Positions 1-5,499 of a stretch of DNA of 7,318 bases are shown piece after piece. The stretch spans positions 1-7,318 of the forward strand of contig JALHDI010000127.1 in NCBI GenBank assembly GCA_022839045.1, written 5' to 3'. Within the stretch, counting starts at the first letter, position 1, and every line of letters begins with the position of its first letter. This stretch comes from Sporomusaceae bacterium. GTDB lineage: Bacteria; Bacillota_C; Negativicutes; Sporomusales_B; UBA7701. The translations under genes and the position numbers were made by a program. Under the pieces are notes generated by a model. It was not told where the DNA came from, did not search any database, and worked only from the letters and a program-made list of their open reading frames with translations.

Positions 1-1801
1 CGCCCTCGCCACCCCCGTCCAGTTCGGCGCCGGCTGGCAGTTCTACCGCGACTCCGTCAGCGCCCTCCGCCACGGCGGCGCCAACATGTCCGTCCTCGTC
101 GCCCTCGGCACCAGCGCGGCCTTCTTCCTCAGCCTCTACAACACCGTCACCGGCGCCGGGGCCGTATACTACGAAACCTCCGCCATCCTCATCACCCTCA
201 TCATCCTCGGCCGTCTTTTAGAAGCCAGGGCCAAGGGCCGGACCTCCGAAGCCATCCGCAAGCTCATGGGCCTCGCCGCCAAGACCGCCCGCGTCGTGCG
301 GGGCGGGACGGAGGAAGACATCCCCATCGAAGAAGTGCGGGTGGGCGACATCATCGTCGTCCGGCCCGGCGAAAAGATCCCCGTCGACGGCGTCGTAACC
401 GCCGGCGACTCGGCGGTCGACGAAGCGATGCTCACCGGCGAAAGCCTGCCGGTCGACAAAAAGCCCGGCGACAAAGTCTTCGGCGCCACCATCAACAAAT
501 ACGGCACCTTCCGGTTCGAAGCCCACAAAGTCGGCAAAGACACCGCCCTCGCCCAGATCATCAAGGTCGTCGAAGAAGCCCAGGGCTCCAAAGCCCCCAT
601 CCAGCGCATCGCCGACGTCATCTCCGGCTACTTCGTCCCGACCGTCATCGCCGTCGCCGCCCTGACCTTCGCCGCCTGGTACTTCCTCCTCGCCCCCGGC
701 GACGCCACCAGGGCCCTCCTCAACGCCACCGCCGTCCTCGTCATCGCCTGCCCCTGCGCCCTCGGCCTCGCCACCCCCACCTCGATCATGGTCGGCACCG
801 GCCGCGGCGCGGAAAACGGCATCCTCTTCAAAGGCGGCGAACACCTCGAAAAAACCTACCAGCTCACCGCCGTCATCCTCGACAAAACCGGCACCATCAC
901 CAAAGGCCAGCCCGAACTCACCGACCTCGTCGCCCTCGCCGGCCATGACGAAAACGACCTCCTCGCCATCATCGCCGCCGCCGAAAAAGCCTCCGAGCAC
1001 CCCCTGGCCGCCGCCATCGTCCGCGGCGCCGCCGGCCGGGGCGTCCTGCCGGCGGAAGAGCCGGCCGCCTTCGCCGCCGTCCCGGGCGCGGGCGTCACCG
1101 CCACCGTCGCCGGCAAAGACCTCGCCGTCGGCACCCGCCGGCTCATGGACGAAAAAGGCGTCGCCATCGCCGCCAGCCTGAGCACCGTGGAAGACCTCGA
1201 AGCCGCCGGCAAAACAGTAATGTTTGCCGCCGTCGACGGAGGGCTCGCCGCCCTCGTCGCCGTCGCCGACACCGTCAAGGAATCGTCGCGCGAGGCCATC
1301 GCCGCCCTCACAGCCCTGGGCCTCGAAGTGTGGATGATAACCGGCGACAACCGCCGCACCGCCGAAGCCATCGCCCGCCAGGTCGGCATAGAACACGTAA
1401 TGGCCGAAGTCCTGCCCGCCAACAAGGCCGAACAAGTCGAACGCCTGCGCTCCCAGGGCAAAATCGTCGCCATGGTCGGCGACGGCATCAACGACGCTCC
1501 CGCCCTCGCCGCCGCCGACGTCGGCATCGCCATGGGCACCGGCGCCGATGTCGCCATCGAAGCCGGCGACATCACCCTCATGCGCGGCGACCTGCGCGGC
1601 ATAGCCGCCGCCATCAGCCTCAGCCGGGCCACCATGACCAACATCAAGCAGAACCTCTTCTGGGCCCTCGCCTACAACGTCGTCGGCATCCCCGTCGCCG
1701 CCGCCGGCTACCTCTCCCCGGTCCTTGCCGGCGCCGCCATGGCCTTCAGCTCGGTCTCGGTTGTGACAAACGCGCTCCGCCTGCGCCGCGTAAAGCTGTA
1801 A
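1..1801 (+). CDS. copA: Cu+-exporting P1B-type ATPase (CopA), C-terminal part, cut by left edge
   Basis: This integral membrane ATPase exports Cu+ from the cytoplasm, driven by ATP. The reading frame is already open at position 2 (residues ALATPVQF...), so the N-terminal metal-binding domains and first membrane helices lie outside the window; the first internal ATG is at 86. Motifs in order are: the actuator-domain TGES at 434-445; the membrane Cu site CPC at 748-756; the phosphorylation motif DKTGT at 881-895 (Asp at 881-883); the SEHPLA nucleotide-binding His-Pro around 992-1009; and the hinge GDGINDAPA from 1478. The last two helices carry the YN pair and the MAFSS motif, which with CPC define Cu+ pumps (P1B-1) rather than Zn/Cd pumps. 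About 600 residues are visible of a family length near 750-820. The gene uses mostly C-ending codons, like the other host genes here. Its promoter is outside the window. It is followed by a hairpin terminator shared with the convergent wrbA. Confidence 0.96.
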   Translation, partial: ALATPVQFGAGWQFYRDSVSALRHGGANMSVLVALGTSAAFFLSLYNTVTGAGAVYYETSAILITLIILGRLLEARAKGRTSEAIRKLMGLAAKTARVVRGGTEEDIPIEEVRVGDIIVVRPGEKIPVDGVVTAGDSAVDEAMLTGESLPVDKKPGDKVFGATINKYGTFRFEAHKVGKDTALAQIIKVVEEAQGSKAPIQRIADVISGYFVPTVIAVAALTFAAWYFLLAPGDATRALLNATAVLVIACPCALGLATPTSIMVGTGRGAENGILFKGGEHLEKTYQLTAVILDKTGTITKGQPELTDLVALAGHDENDLLAIIAAAEKASEHPLAAAIVRGAAGRGVLPAEEPAAFAAVPGAGVTATVAGKDLAVGTRRLMDEKGVAIAASLSTVEDLEAAGKTVMFAAVDGGLAALVAVADTVKESSREAIAALTALGLEVWMITGDNRRTAEAIARQVGIEHVMAEVLPANKAEQVERLRSQGKIVAMVGDGINDAPALAAADVGIAMGTGADVAIEAGDITLMRGDLRGIAAAISLSRATMTNIKQNLFWALAYNVVGIPVAAAGYLSPVLAGAAMAFSSVSVVTNALRLRRVKL

Positions 1802-1824
1802 AAGCGGTTGCCGAAAAAAAGCGG

Positions 1825-1852
1825 CGGCCCGCTAACTATTCTTAGCGGGCCG
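1825..1852. terminator. Bidirectional intrinsic terminator between copA and wrbA
   Basis: Two perfect 11-base arms (CGGCCCGCTAA at 1825-1835 and TTAGCGGGCCG at 1842-1852) enclose a 6-base loop. On the minus strand the hairpin is followed after four bases by seven T (the A run at 1814-1820), an excellent terminator for wrbA. On the plus strand the following sequence is TCTTCAGTTT, a weaker U tract, so it can also end copA. It lies exactly between the two stop codons. Confidence 0.88.
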
Positions 1853-1865
1853 TCTTCAGTTTCGC

Positions 1866-2477
1866 TTACCCGATAAGTTTCCTGGCGATAGCGGCCACGT
1901 GCCTGCCCTGGAAGCGGGCGCCGGCCAGCTCGAGCTCGCTCGGCAGGCGGCTGCCGTCGCCGCCGGCGATCGTCGACGCCCCGTAGGGCGAACACCCCGC
2001 CACCTCCGCGACCGTCGTCTGTCCCTGAAAACTGTAAGGCAGGCCCACGACCACCATCCCGTGGTGCAACAGCGTAGTGTGGAAACTCAAAATCGTCGAC
2101 TCCTGGCCGCCGTGCTGCGTACCGCTGCTGGTGAACACGCTGCCGACCTTGCCCACCAGCTTGCCCTGCGCCCAGAGGCCGCCGGTAGCGTCGAGGAACT
2201 GGCGCATCTGACCGCACATATTGCCGAATCGGGTAGGGGAGCCGAAGATGACGGCGTCGGCCGCCGCCAACTCCTCCACCGTGCAGACCGGGATATGGGC
2301 CATCGCCTGCTGCGCCTCGGTCGCCCCCATTTTCGCCACCACCTCGGCGGGCAGCGTTTCCGGCACGCGGCGCAGGATCGCCTCGGCGCCGGGCACTTCC
2401 CGCACCCCCGCGGCAACCGCCTCGGCCATCCGGTGGATATGACCGTAAAGCGAGTAATAAACGATCAAAACCTTCAC
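1866..2477 (-). CDS. wrbA: WrbA-type NAD(P)H:quinone oxidoreductase (flavodoxin fold)
   Basis: This is a cytoplasmic FMN enzyme of the WrbA family, which reduces quinones by two electrons and so avoids semiquinone radicals. The N-terminus ([19 protein letters not shown]) is the flavodoxin phosphate-binding loop. [14 protein letters not shown] starts at residue 81, followed by DATGGLW and the family signature [12 protein letters not shown] at about residues 116-127, then GLPYSF. Length is 203 residues, against about 200 for the family. The start is taken as GTG at 2475-2477: it has an AAGGAGG ribosome binding site 7 bases upstream and places KVLIVYYS directly at the N-terminus. An in-frame ATG eight codons upstream (2499-2501) lies before that site and is unlikely. 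The gene is monocistronic, convergent with copA and divergent from the TerC gene. An AT-rich dyad just upstream may be its operator. The family call is firm; the physiological quinone is unknown. Confidence 0.95.
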   Translation of the reverse strand: MKVLIVYYSLYGHIHRMAEAVAAGVREVPGAEAILRRVPETLPAEVVAKMGATEAQQAMAHIPVCTVEELAAADAVIFGSPTRFGNMCGQMRQFLDATGGLWAQGKLVGKVGSVFTSSGTQHGGQESTILSFHTTLLHHGMVVVGLPYSFQGQTTVAEVAGCSPYGASTIAGGDGSRLPSELELAGARFQGRHVAAIARKLIG

Positions 2478-2484
2478 AATATCG

Positions 2485-2491
2485 CCTCCTT
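2485..2491 (-). promoter_or_regulatory. Ribosome binding site that sets the wrbA GTG start
   Basis: On the minus strand AAGGAGG is followed by 7 bases (CGATATT) and then GTG. It matches the anti-Shine-Dalgarno sequence perfectly and decides for the GTG start over the in-frame ATG further upstream. Confidence 0.85.
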
Positions 2492-2499
2492 GACATATC

Positions 2500-2520
2500 A
2501 TAAAATAGGTATTATTTTAT
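2500..2520 (-). promoter_or_regulatory. AT-rich inverted repeat upstream of wrbA, candidate operator/promoter region
   Basis: Perfect 8-base arms ATAAAATA (2500-2507) and TATTTTAT (2513-2520) flank a 5-base spacer, giving a 21-bp dyad in otherwise GC-rich DNA. On the minus strand it contains -10-like hexamers such as TAAAAT (2514-2519), but no good -35 stands 16-18 bases upstream. A TATGAT at 2497-2502 would put the start of transcription inside the ribosome binding site, so it is probably not the -10. The dyad size suits a dimeric repressor such as a MarR or HxlR-type redox regulator, which often control quinone reductases in Firmicutes; that link is inference. Confidence 0.4.
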
Positions 2521-2533
2521 TCCTTCGCGCCGC

Positions 2534-2562
2534 TTGACGCCGCTTCCTGCCGTTATTATCAC
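2534..2562 (+). promoter_or_regulatory. Weak candidate promoter for the leader or small RNA before the TerC gene
   Basis: TTGACG (2534-2539, five of six bases of the -35 consensus) is followed after 17 bases by TATCAC (2557-2562, four of six). Transcription would start near 2569 and run into the hairpin terminator at 2671-2701. A better -10 match, TATTAT at 2554-2559, is only 14 bases from the -35 and so poorly spaced. Confidence 0.25.
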
Positions 2563-2568
2563 CGAAAG

Positions 2569-2701
2569 CGGGGGAAAATGCGCGCGCATGCAGACTTGCC
2601 CCGATAAGGCATTAAATCCCGTTCATGCCCGTTACTTTGCCGGGAAATACTAATAACGGACCCAACAGAAAAGAACCATCGCCGCGCCGTGATGGTTTTT
2701 T
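2569..2701 (+). ncRNA. Possible attenuated leader or small RNA, unidentified
   Basis: This stretch of the divergent wrbA/TerC intergenic region holds no convincing gene but shows RNA-like structure. GGCAT/ATGCC (2608-2612 with 2625-2629) can pair. TCCCG/CGGGA (2617-2621 with 2641-2645) and CCGTTA/TAACGG (2629-2634 with 2654-2659) interleave in the order of an H-type pseudoknot. It ends in an intrinsic terminator. YjbE-type TerC genes are known to lie behind the Mn-sensing yybP-ykoY riboswitch in several Firmicutes, but I do not see that riboswitch's conserved elements here. It may be a different leader, a free small RNA, or chance pairing. Confidence 0.25.
2671..2701 (+). terminator. Intrinsic terminator inside the divergent wrbA/TerC intergenic region
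   Basis: AACCATC (2674-2680) pairs with GATGGTT (2691-2697), extendable inward by a G-U and a C-G pair, around a small loop, and is followed by a run of T to 2701 and then CGTTTT. Neither flanking gene ends here: wrbA points left and the TerC gene starts 132 bases downstream. The hairpin must therefore end a separate short transcript or attenuate the TerC leader. Confidence 0.65.
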
Positions 2702-2734
2702 CGTTTTACGACAAAGGACATTCAAAAAGACTTA

Positions 2735-2814
2735 GGCCGTTCAGAAGTGCCCAAATGCAAGGCGCGACGAGGCAAACGAGTCGCAACGCCGCAGATGGGC
2801 GCTTATCAACGGCC
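2735..2814 (+). repeat. 80-nt nested hairpin directly before the TerC gene (extragenic palindrome or RNA element)
   Basis: The outer stem GGCCGTT (2735-2741) with AACGGCC (2808-2814) is perfect. Inside it AAGTGCCCA (2745-2753) pairs with TGGGCGCTT (2796-2804) with one G-U. TGC/GCA (2756-2758 with 2791-2793) and GGC/GCC (2761-2763 with 2788-2790) continue the stem, and GCGAC (2764-2768) pairs with GTCGC (2780-2784) around an 11-base loop. No T run follows, so it is not a terminator. It ends nine bases before the TerC ribosome binding site. The near-complete self-complementarity suggests a dispersed extragenic palindrome, but a cis-acting RNA structure controlling the TerC gene is equally possible. 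Confidence 0.6.
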
Positions 2815-2833
2815 GTAGAAGGCAGGTGGTGGC

Positions 2834-3499
2834 ATGGAGTACCTGACAGCATTGTTCAGCATCATCATGATCAACCTCCTCCTCAGCGGCGACAACGCCC
2901 TCGTCATCGCCCTCGCCAGCCGGAAACTGCCTCCCCGGCAACAGCGCCTCGCCATCCTGTGGGGCGGCGCCGGCGCCGTCGGCATGCGCATCATCCTCAC
3001 CCTCGTCGCCGTGCTGCTCCTCAAGGTCCCCTACCTCCAGATCGCCGGCGGCCTTCTCCTGCAGTGGGTCGCCATCAAGCTCGTCGCCGACGACCACAGC
3101 GCCGAAGAGGAAGTAGAAGCGGCCGGCAGCCTCTGGGACGCCGTCAAAACCATCCTCATCGCCGACCTCGTCATGAGCCTCGACAACGTCATCGCCATCG
3201 CCGGCGTCTCCCGCGGCAACATCAGCCTCCTCGTCATCGGCCTCGCCATCAGCATCCCCATCATCATCTGGGGTAGCACCCTCATCACCATGCTCATGCA
3301 GCGCTGGCCGGTCATCGTCGTCATCGGCGCCGCCTTCCTCGGCTGGACGGCCGGCGAAATGCTCGTCGCCGACCCGGCCGCCCACACCTTCACCGCCGCC
3401 TACCCGTTCTTCCACTGGGCCGTACCCGGCGTCTTCGCCGCCGCCGTGGTGGCGTACAATTTCCTCAAAGACCGCCCGAAGGAGAGGGGAGAGGGATAA
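2834..3499 (+). CDS. yjbE: TerC family integral membrane protein, YjbE type (probable Mn2+/metal handling)
   Basis: This is a 221-residue polytopic membrane protein with about seven predicted helices (near residues 5-27, 40-62, 66-85, 106-124, 132-152, 157-175 and 195-211). Two helices carry the TerC signature acidic pair: SGDNALVIA with D20-N21 in helix 1 and SLDNVIAIAG with D117-N118 in helix 4, consistent with an internally duplicated metal-transport fold. TerC relatives in Bacillus export Mn2+ or supply it to secreted metalloproteins; the substrate here is inferred. ATG at 2834 follows AGGTGG at 2824-2829 with a 4-base gap. The C-terminus is short and charged (KDRPKERGEG), probably cytoplasmic or surface-exposed. 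The gene stands alone, divergent from wrbA and convergent with the beta-barrel gene, and is preceded by the terminator and nested hairpin described at 2671-2814, which may regulate it. No tellurite-resistance partner genes are nearby, so a resistance role is not supported. Confidence 0.9.
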   Translation: MEYLTALFSIIMINLLLSGDNALVIALASRKLPPRQQRLAILWGGAGAVGMRIILTLVAVLLLKVPYLQIAGGLLLQWVAIKLVADDHSAEEEVEAAGSLWDAVKTILIADLVMSLDNVIAIAGVSRGNISLLVIGLAISIPIIIWGSTLITMLMQRWPVIVVIGAAFLGWTAGEMLVADPAAHTFTAAYPFFHWAVPGVFAAAVVAYNFLKDRPKERGEG

Positions 3500-3517
3500 T
3501 CTTGATAACGACCAAAC

Positions 3518-3545
3518 AAAAAGAACGCCGCCAGGCGTTCTTTTT
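3518..3545. terminator. Bidirectional intrinsic terminator between the TerC and beta-barrel genes
   Basis: Perfect 12-base arms, AAAAAGAACGCC (3518-3529) and GGCGTTCTTTTT (3534-3545), enclose a GCCA tetraloop. Each strand reads a GC stem followed by a T run, so it can end both convergent genes (TerC stop at 3499, barrel gene stop at 3574). Confidence 0.93.
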
Positions 3546-3573
3546 CATTCGGCGGCCGCTATGTACTTAGCCT

Positions 3574-4440
3574 CTAAAACCTGAACTCGCTCGTGAAATA
3601 AAACCCCTGCTGCACGCTCGTCGCCTTGTCCCAGGAAATCTCGGCGCTCGTGCTCTCCGTGCCGTGGTAGAGGCTCATATACTGGTAGCGGTAGCCGGCG
3701 GTCACCGCCGCGGCCTGATTGCCGCCGAGGGCGTAACGGAGGCCTATGTACGCGTCGACCATCTGCGCCGTGCCGGTGTGGTCGAAATCGAGGCTGCGGA
3801 GATTCCACCAGCCGTGCCCCTGGGCGAGGGCGAGAGGGGAGTAGGCCACCGACCCGACCACGCTCACCCGCGGCGACAAAGCCGATTTGCCCTTCACCCC
3901 GATATGCGGCCCCTGGTATGTGGCGGTATAGGTCGAATCCAGGCCGGACAGGATGTGGGGGGGATTTTGGGCGGCGTAGTTCTCTACGAAATACACGCCG
4001 TCCGTCATGCGGAAAGCGTTCTGCCGGTAACCGTAGCCGATGAAATACTCATGGTCCGCGCCGGCCGGCTTCACCCAGTCCACATTGATAAAGGCGCTCT
4101 TGCCCGTCGTATTGAACTCGCCGTAGTACCACAGGCTCGAACTCCGCGTATAGTCCCAGTCCGAGTCGCTGCCGGTCGCCGCCTTAATCCCGTTCGCCAG
4201 GCCGCCCTCGACCCGCAGCCGGCTGCGGCGCGGCGGCTTATTCTCGTAGCTCGCGGTAAAATAATTGCTGGCGTGGGGATAGTAAAGTTCGGACGCCCCT
4301 GCGGTCGGGAAGGAAATGCGCCACATCTGCGAACCGGTTGCCGGCCACACGCCGAGCGACAACTCGCCCGCCGCCGCCGTGCCCGTCAACGAAACGATAA
4401 ATACCAGAGTAAGCATCCACGCGTGCAGCGCACTTGCCAA
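3574..4440 (-). CDS. Secreted outer-membrane beta-barrel protein, omptin-like
   Basis: The product has an N-terminal signal peptide (hydrophobic AWMLTLVFIVSL, then TGTAAA before GELSLG) and a mature part of alternating amphipathic strands rich in Tyr, Trp and Gly, ending in FYFTSEFRF; a C-terminal Phe is the usual outer-membrane insertion signal. This implies a diderm host. Several features recall the omptin proteases and related Pom-type barrels. DSDWD gives the D-x-D-W acidic pair (D92, D94), a YIGYGYRQNAF strand precedes a long loop, and QGPHIGVKG and DFDH (D218-H221) occupy positions like the second half of the omptin catalytic site. Proteolytic activity is only suggested. The start is uncertain. 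TTG at 4440 has AAGGTGG 9 bases upstream, and its spacer resembles that of wrbA. ATG at 4473 gives a more basic signal-peptide N-region but has no ribosome binding site. ATG at 4503 lies inside the likely -10 box. With the TTG start the protein is 288 residues. Confidence 0.75.
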   Translation of the reverse strand: MASALHAWMLTLVFIVSLTGTAAAGELSLGVWPATGSQMWRISFPTAGASELYYPHASNYFTASYENKPPRRSRLRVEGGLANGIKAATGSDSDWDYTRSSSLWYYGEFNTTGKSAFINVDWVKPAGADHEYFIGYGYRQNAFRMTDGVYFVENYAAQNPPHILSGLDSTYTATYQGPHIGVKGKSALSPRVSVVGSVAYSPLALAQGHGWWNLRSLDFDHTGTAQMVDAYIGLRYALGGNQAAAVTAGYRYQYMSLYHGTESTSAEISWDKATSVQQGFYFTSEFRF

Positions 4441-4498
4441 AATATCGCCCCACCTTACATAATTTCTTGACATATTCGTCGCGAGCAGCCGCAAACCT

Positions 4499-4527
4499 GT
4501 CATAGGCCGGCCGGTAATTTATGTAAA
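4499..4527 (-). promoter_or_regulatory. Candidate sigma-70 promoter of the beta-barrel gene
   Basis: On the minus strand TTTACA (4522-4527, five of six) is followed after exactly 17 bases by TATGAC (4499-4504, four of six). Transcription would start near 4492, about 50 bases before the TTG start. The -10 contains the ATG at 4503, which argues against using that ATG. The spacer is a GGCCGGCC/CCGGCCGG palindrome, which is unusual for a spacer. Confidence 0.5.
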
Positions 4528-4576
4528 GTAGAGCATAAAAAAAGCCGCTTGTCGCAGACTAAAGCCAGTACAATGC

Positions 4577-4583
4577 GAGGAGG
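4577..4583 (+). promoter_or_regulatory. Ribosome binding site that sets the cooS GTG start
   Basis: GAGGAGG is followed by a 7-base spacer (AATCGAC) and GTG at 4591. In-frame upstream starts (TTG at 4549, ATG at 4573) precede or overlap this site, so GTG is the likely start. I see no well-spaced -35/-10 pair for cooS between 4504 and 4576; TACAAT at 4569-4574 is too close to the ribosome binding site and has no -35. Confidence 0.8.
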
Positions 4584-4590
4584 AATCGAC

Positions 4591-5415
4591 GTGTCCGACC
4601 GACAGCAGCTTATCACCAGTACCGACGACGTGAGCAGGGGAGACGTGGAATCGGTGCTCGGGCGGGGCGACGCCAGCGGCAGCAACGACCCCGACGCCCA
4701 TTTCGACGTTCACGCCAACGCGCGCAAATACTACGACATAACCAAATCGCCGCCGCCGGAGGGCGTATTCGCCTGGCAGCGCGAACACATCCGCACCCAC
4801 GACCAGAGCGAGGCGGGCTATCCCCTCAACATCATCATCGACCCGGCGATGCGCGAGATGTACCAGCACGTCCACGCCCAAGGGCTGACCAACGTCTTCG
4901 ACCGCTGGCAGCAGCAGGAAAAGATCCGCTGCACCTTCTGCACCTCGGGGCTCAGCTGCCAGCTCTGCGCCCAGGGCCCCTGTCGCATCAACCCCAAAGT
5001 GCCGCGCGGCGCCTGCGGCGTCGACGCCCACGTCATGGTCGCCCGCAACTTCGTCTACCGTCACGTTACCATCGGCACCGCCGCCAACATCTTCCACGCC
5101 CAGCAGGCCGCCCGCACCCTCAAAGCCGCCGTCGAATCGCCGGAAAGCGGCCTTACTCTCCGCGACCCCGGCAAACTCCTCAAATACGCCGAAATGGCCG
5201 GCCTCAACAGCAAACAGGACGTCAACAAGGTCGCCCGCACCTTCGCCGACTGGGTGCTCGCCGACATGGGCCGCCCCTACTACGAGGAAGCCGCCATGGT
5301 CCAGGCCTTCGCCCCCGCCAAGCGCAAGGAACTGTGGCGCAAACTCAAGCTTTTCCCCGGCGGCGGCAACAGCGAGGTCATGTTGTTAATAAAGGCCAAA
5401 ATCCCCGCTTTGTGA
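4591..5415 (+). CDS. cooS: Ni-dependent carbon monoxide dehydrogenase catalytic subunit, N-terminal fragment interrupted by an inserted element
   Basis: The intact enzyme (CooS/AcsA, about 630-680 residues) oxidises CO to CO2, or reduces CO2 in the acetyl-CoA pathway, as a cytoplasmic homodimer. This fragment has 274 codons. An N-terminal extension of about 110 residues leads to RCTFCTSGLSCQLCAQGPC and then GAC. C123, C126, C131 and C142 match the four B-cluster ligands. C114-x2-C117 looks like the CX2C D-cluster motif seen in Desulfovibrio vulgaris CODH, rather than the CX7C motif of CODH-II. GPCRINPK and GTAANIFHAQQAARTLK are also family-like. The match continues to LFPGGGNSEVM (to about 5382), where other CODHs go on to M-H-R-T and the C-cluster ligands. 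Here about eleven unrelated codons and a TGA follow. All Ni-Fe-S C-cluster ligands are therefore missing and the fragment cannot be catalytic alone. The gene sits divergent from the barrel gene; the recombinase gene follows in the same orientation. GTG start set by GAGGAGG at 4577. Could equally be named acsA. Confidence 0.92.
   Translation: MSDRQQLITSTDDVSRGDVESVLGRGDASGSNDPDAHFDVHANARKYYDITKSPPPEGVFAWQREHIRTHDQSEAGYPLNIIIDPAMREMYQHVHAQGLTNVFDRWQQQEKIRCTFCTSGLSCQLCAQGPCRINPKVPRGACGVDAHVMVARNFVYRHVTIGTAANIFHAQQAARTLKAAVESPESGLTLRDPGKLLKYAEMAGLNSKQDVNKVARTFADWVLADMGRPYYEEAAMVQAFAPAKRKELWRKLKLFPGGGNSEVMLLIKAKIPAL
5383..5405 (+). repeat. Tandem direct repeat, copy 1, at the CODH/element junction
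   Basis: This 23-base unit (begins TTGTTAATAAAGG) is repeated at 5410-5432 with 20 of 23 bases identical and a period of 27 bases. Copy 1 starts where recognisable CODH coding ends, so it may be part of the recombinase attachment half-site or an operator for the recombinase gene. Confidence 0.7.
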
Positions 5416-5432
5416 ATAAAGGACAAAAACCC
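5410..5432 (+). repeat. Tandem direct repeat, copy 2, overlapping the recombinase promoter
   Basis: This copy (begins TTGTGAATAAAGG) matches 5383-5405 at 20 of 23 positions. Its first six bases are the recombinase -35 box and it ends directly at the TATAAT, so a protein bound to the repeats would cover the promoter. The TGA that ends the CODH fragment is at 5413-5415, within it. Confidence 0.7.
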
Positions 5433-5438
5433 TATAAT
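5410..5438 (+). promoter_or_regulatory. Promoter of the serine recombinase gene
   Basis: A perfect TATAAT at 5433-5438 is preceded at the ideal 17-base spacing by TTGTGA (5410-5415, four of six). Transcription would start near 5445, giving a leader of about 55 bases. The spacer is the second tandem repeat copy. The leader also contains a CAAGT/ACTTG hairpin (5463-5467 with 5475-5479). The promoter lies on the element side of the junction, so the recombinase need not depend on the CODH promoter. Confidence 0.75.
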
Positions 5439-5499
5439 ACCACTAGGGTCGCTAGCTCTCGGCAAGTGACTTTTACTTGGGGGAAAGGGGAGATTCACA

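Noticed and set aside
218..1435. Long minus-strand open frame (405 codons) opposite copA, and other long frames inside copA, wrbA and the TerC gene
   Set aside because: They are antisense or out-of-frame shadows in very GC-rich DNA. Their translations are low-complexity (Gly/Asp or Arg/Pro/His-rich), while the copA frame carries all P-type ATPase motifs.
2588..2653. 21-codon open frame (MQTCPDKALNPVH...) and a 9-codon frame from 2578, possible leader peptides
   Set aside because: The 21-codon frame has no ribosome binding site at proper spacing. The 9-codon frame has only a GGGGG at close range. Neither shows runs of regulatory codons, and chance frames of this size are common.
2540..2833. 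yybP-ykoY manganese riboswitch expected before a YjbE-type gene
   Set aside because: I could not find the conserved GGGGAGTAG-like loop or its partner internal loop; only a terminator and unrelated hairpins are present. A covariance search could overturn this.
4467..4472. Perfect TTGACA on the plus strand, possible cooS -35
   Set aside because: There is no -10-like hexamer 16-18 bases downstream; the region there is GC-rich and still within the barrel gene's leader.
4505..4514. GGCCGGCCGG palindrome between the barrel and cooS genes as an operator
   Set aside because: It is short and low-complexity in a GC-rich genome, and it falls in the spacer of the candidate barrel-gene promoter; no further symmetry supports a regulator site.
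4518..4539. TTTATG/CATAAA inverted repeat as a CRP/FNR/CooA-type site for cooS
   Set aside because: The arms do not match the TTGAT-N4-ATCAA or TGTCA-type half-sites of those regulators and are only six AT-rich bases each, with a 10-base gap.
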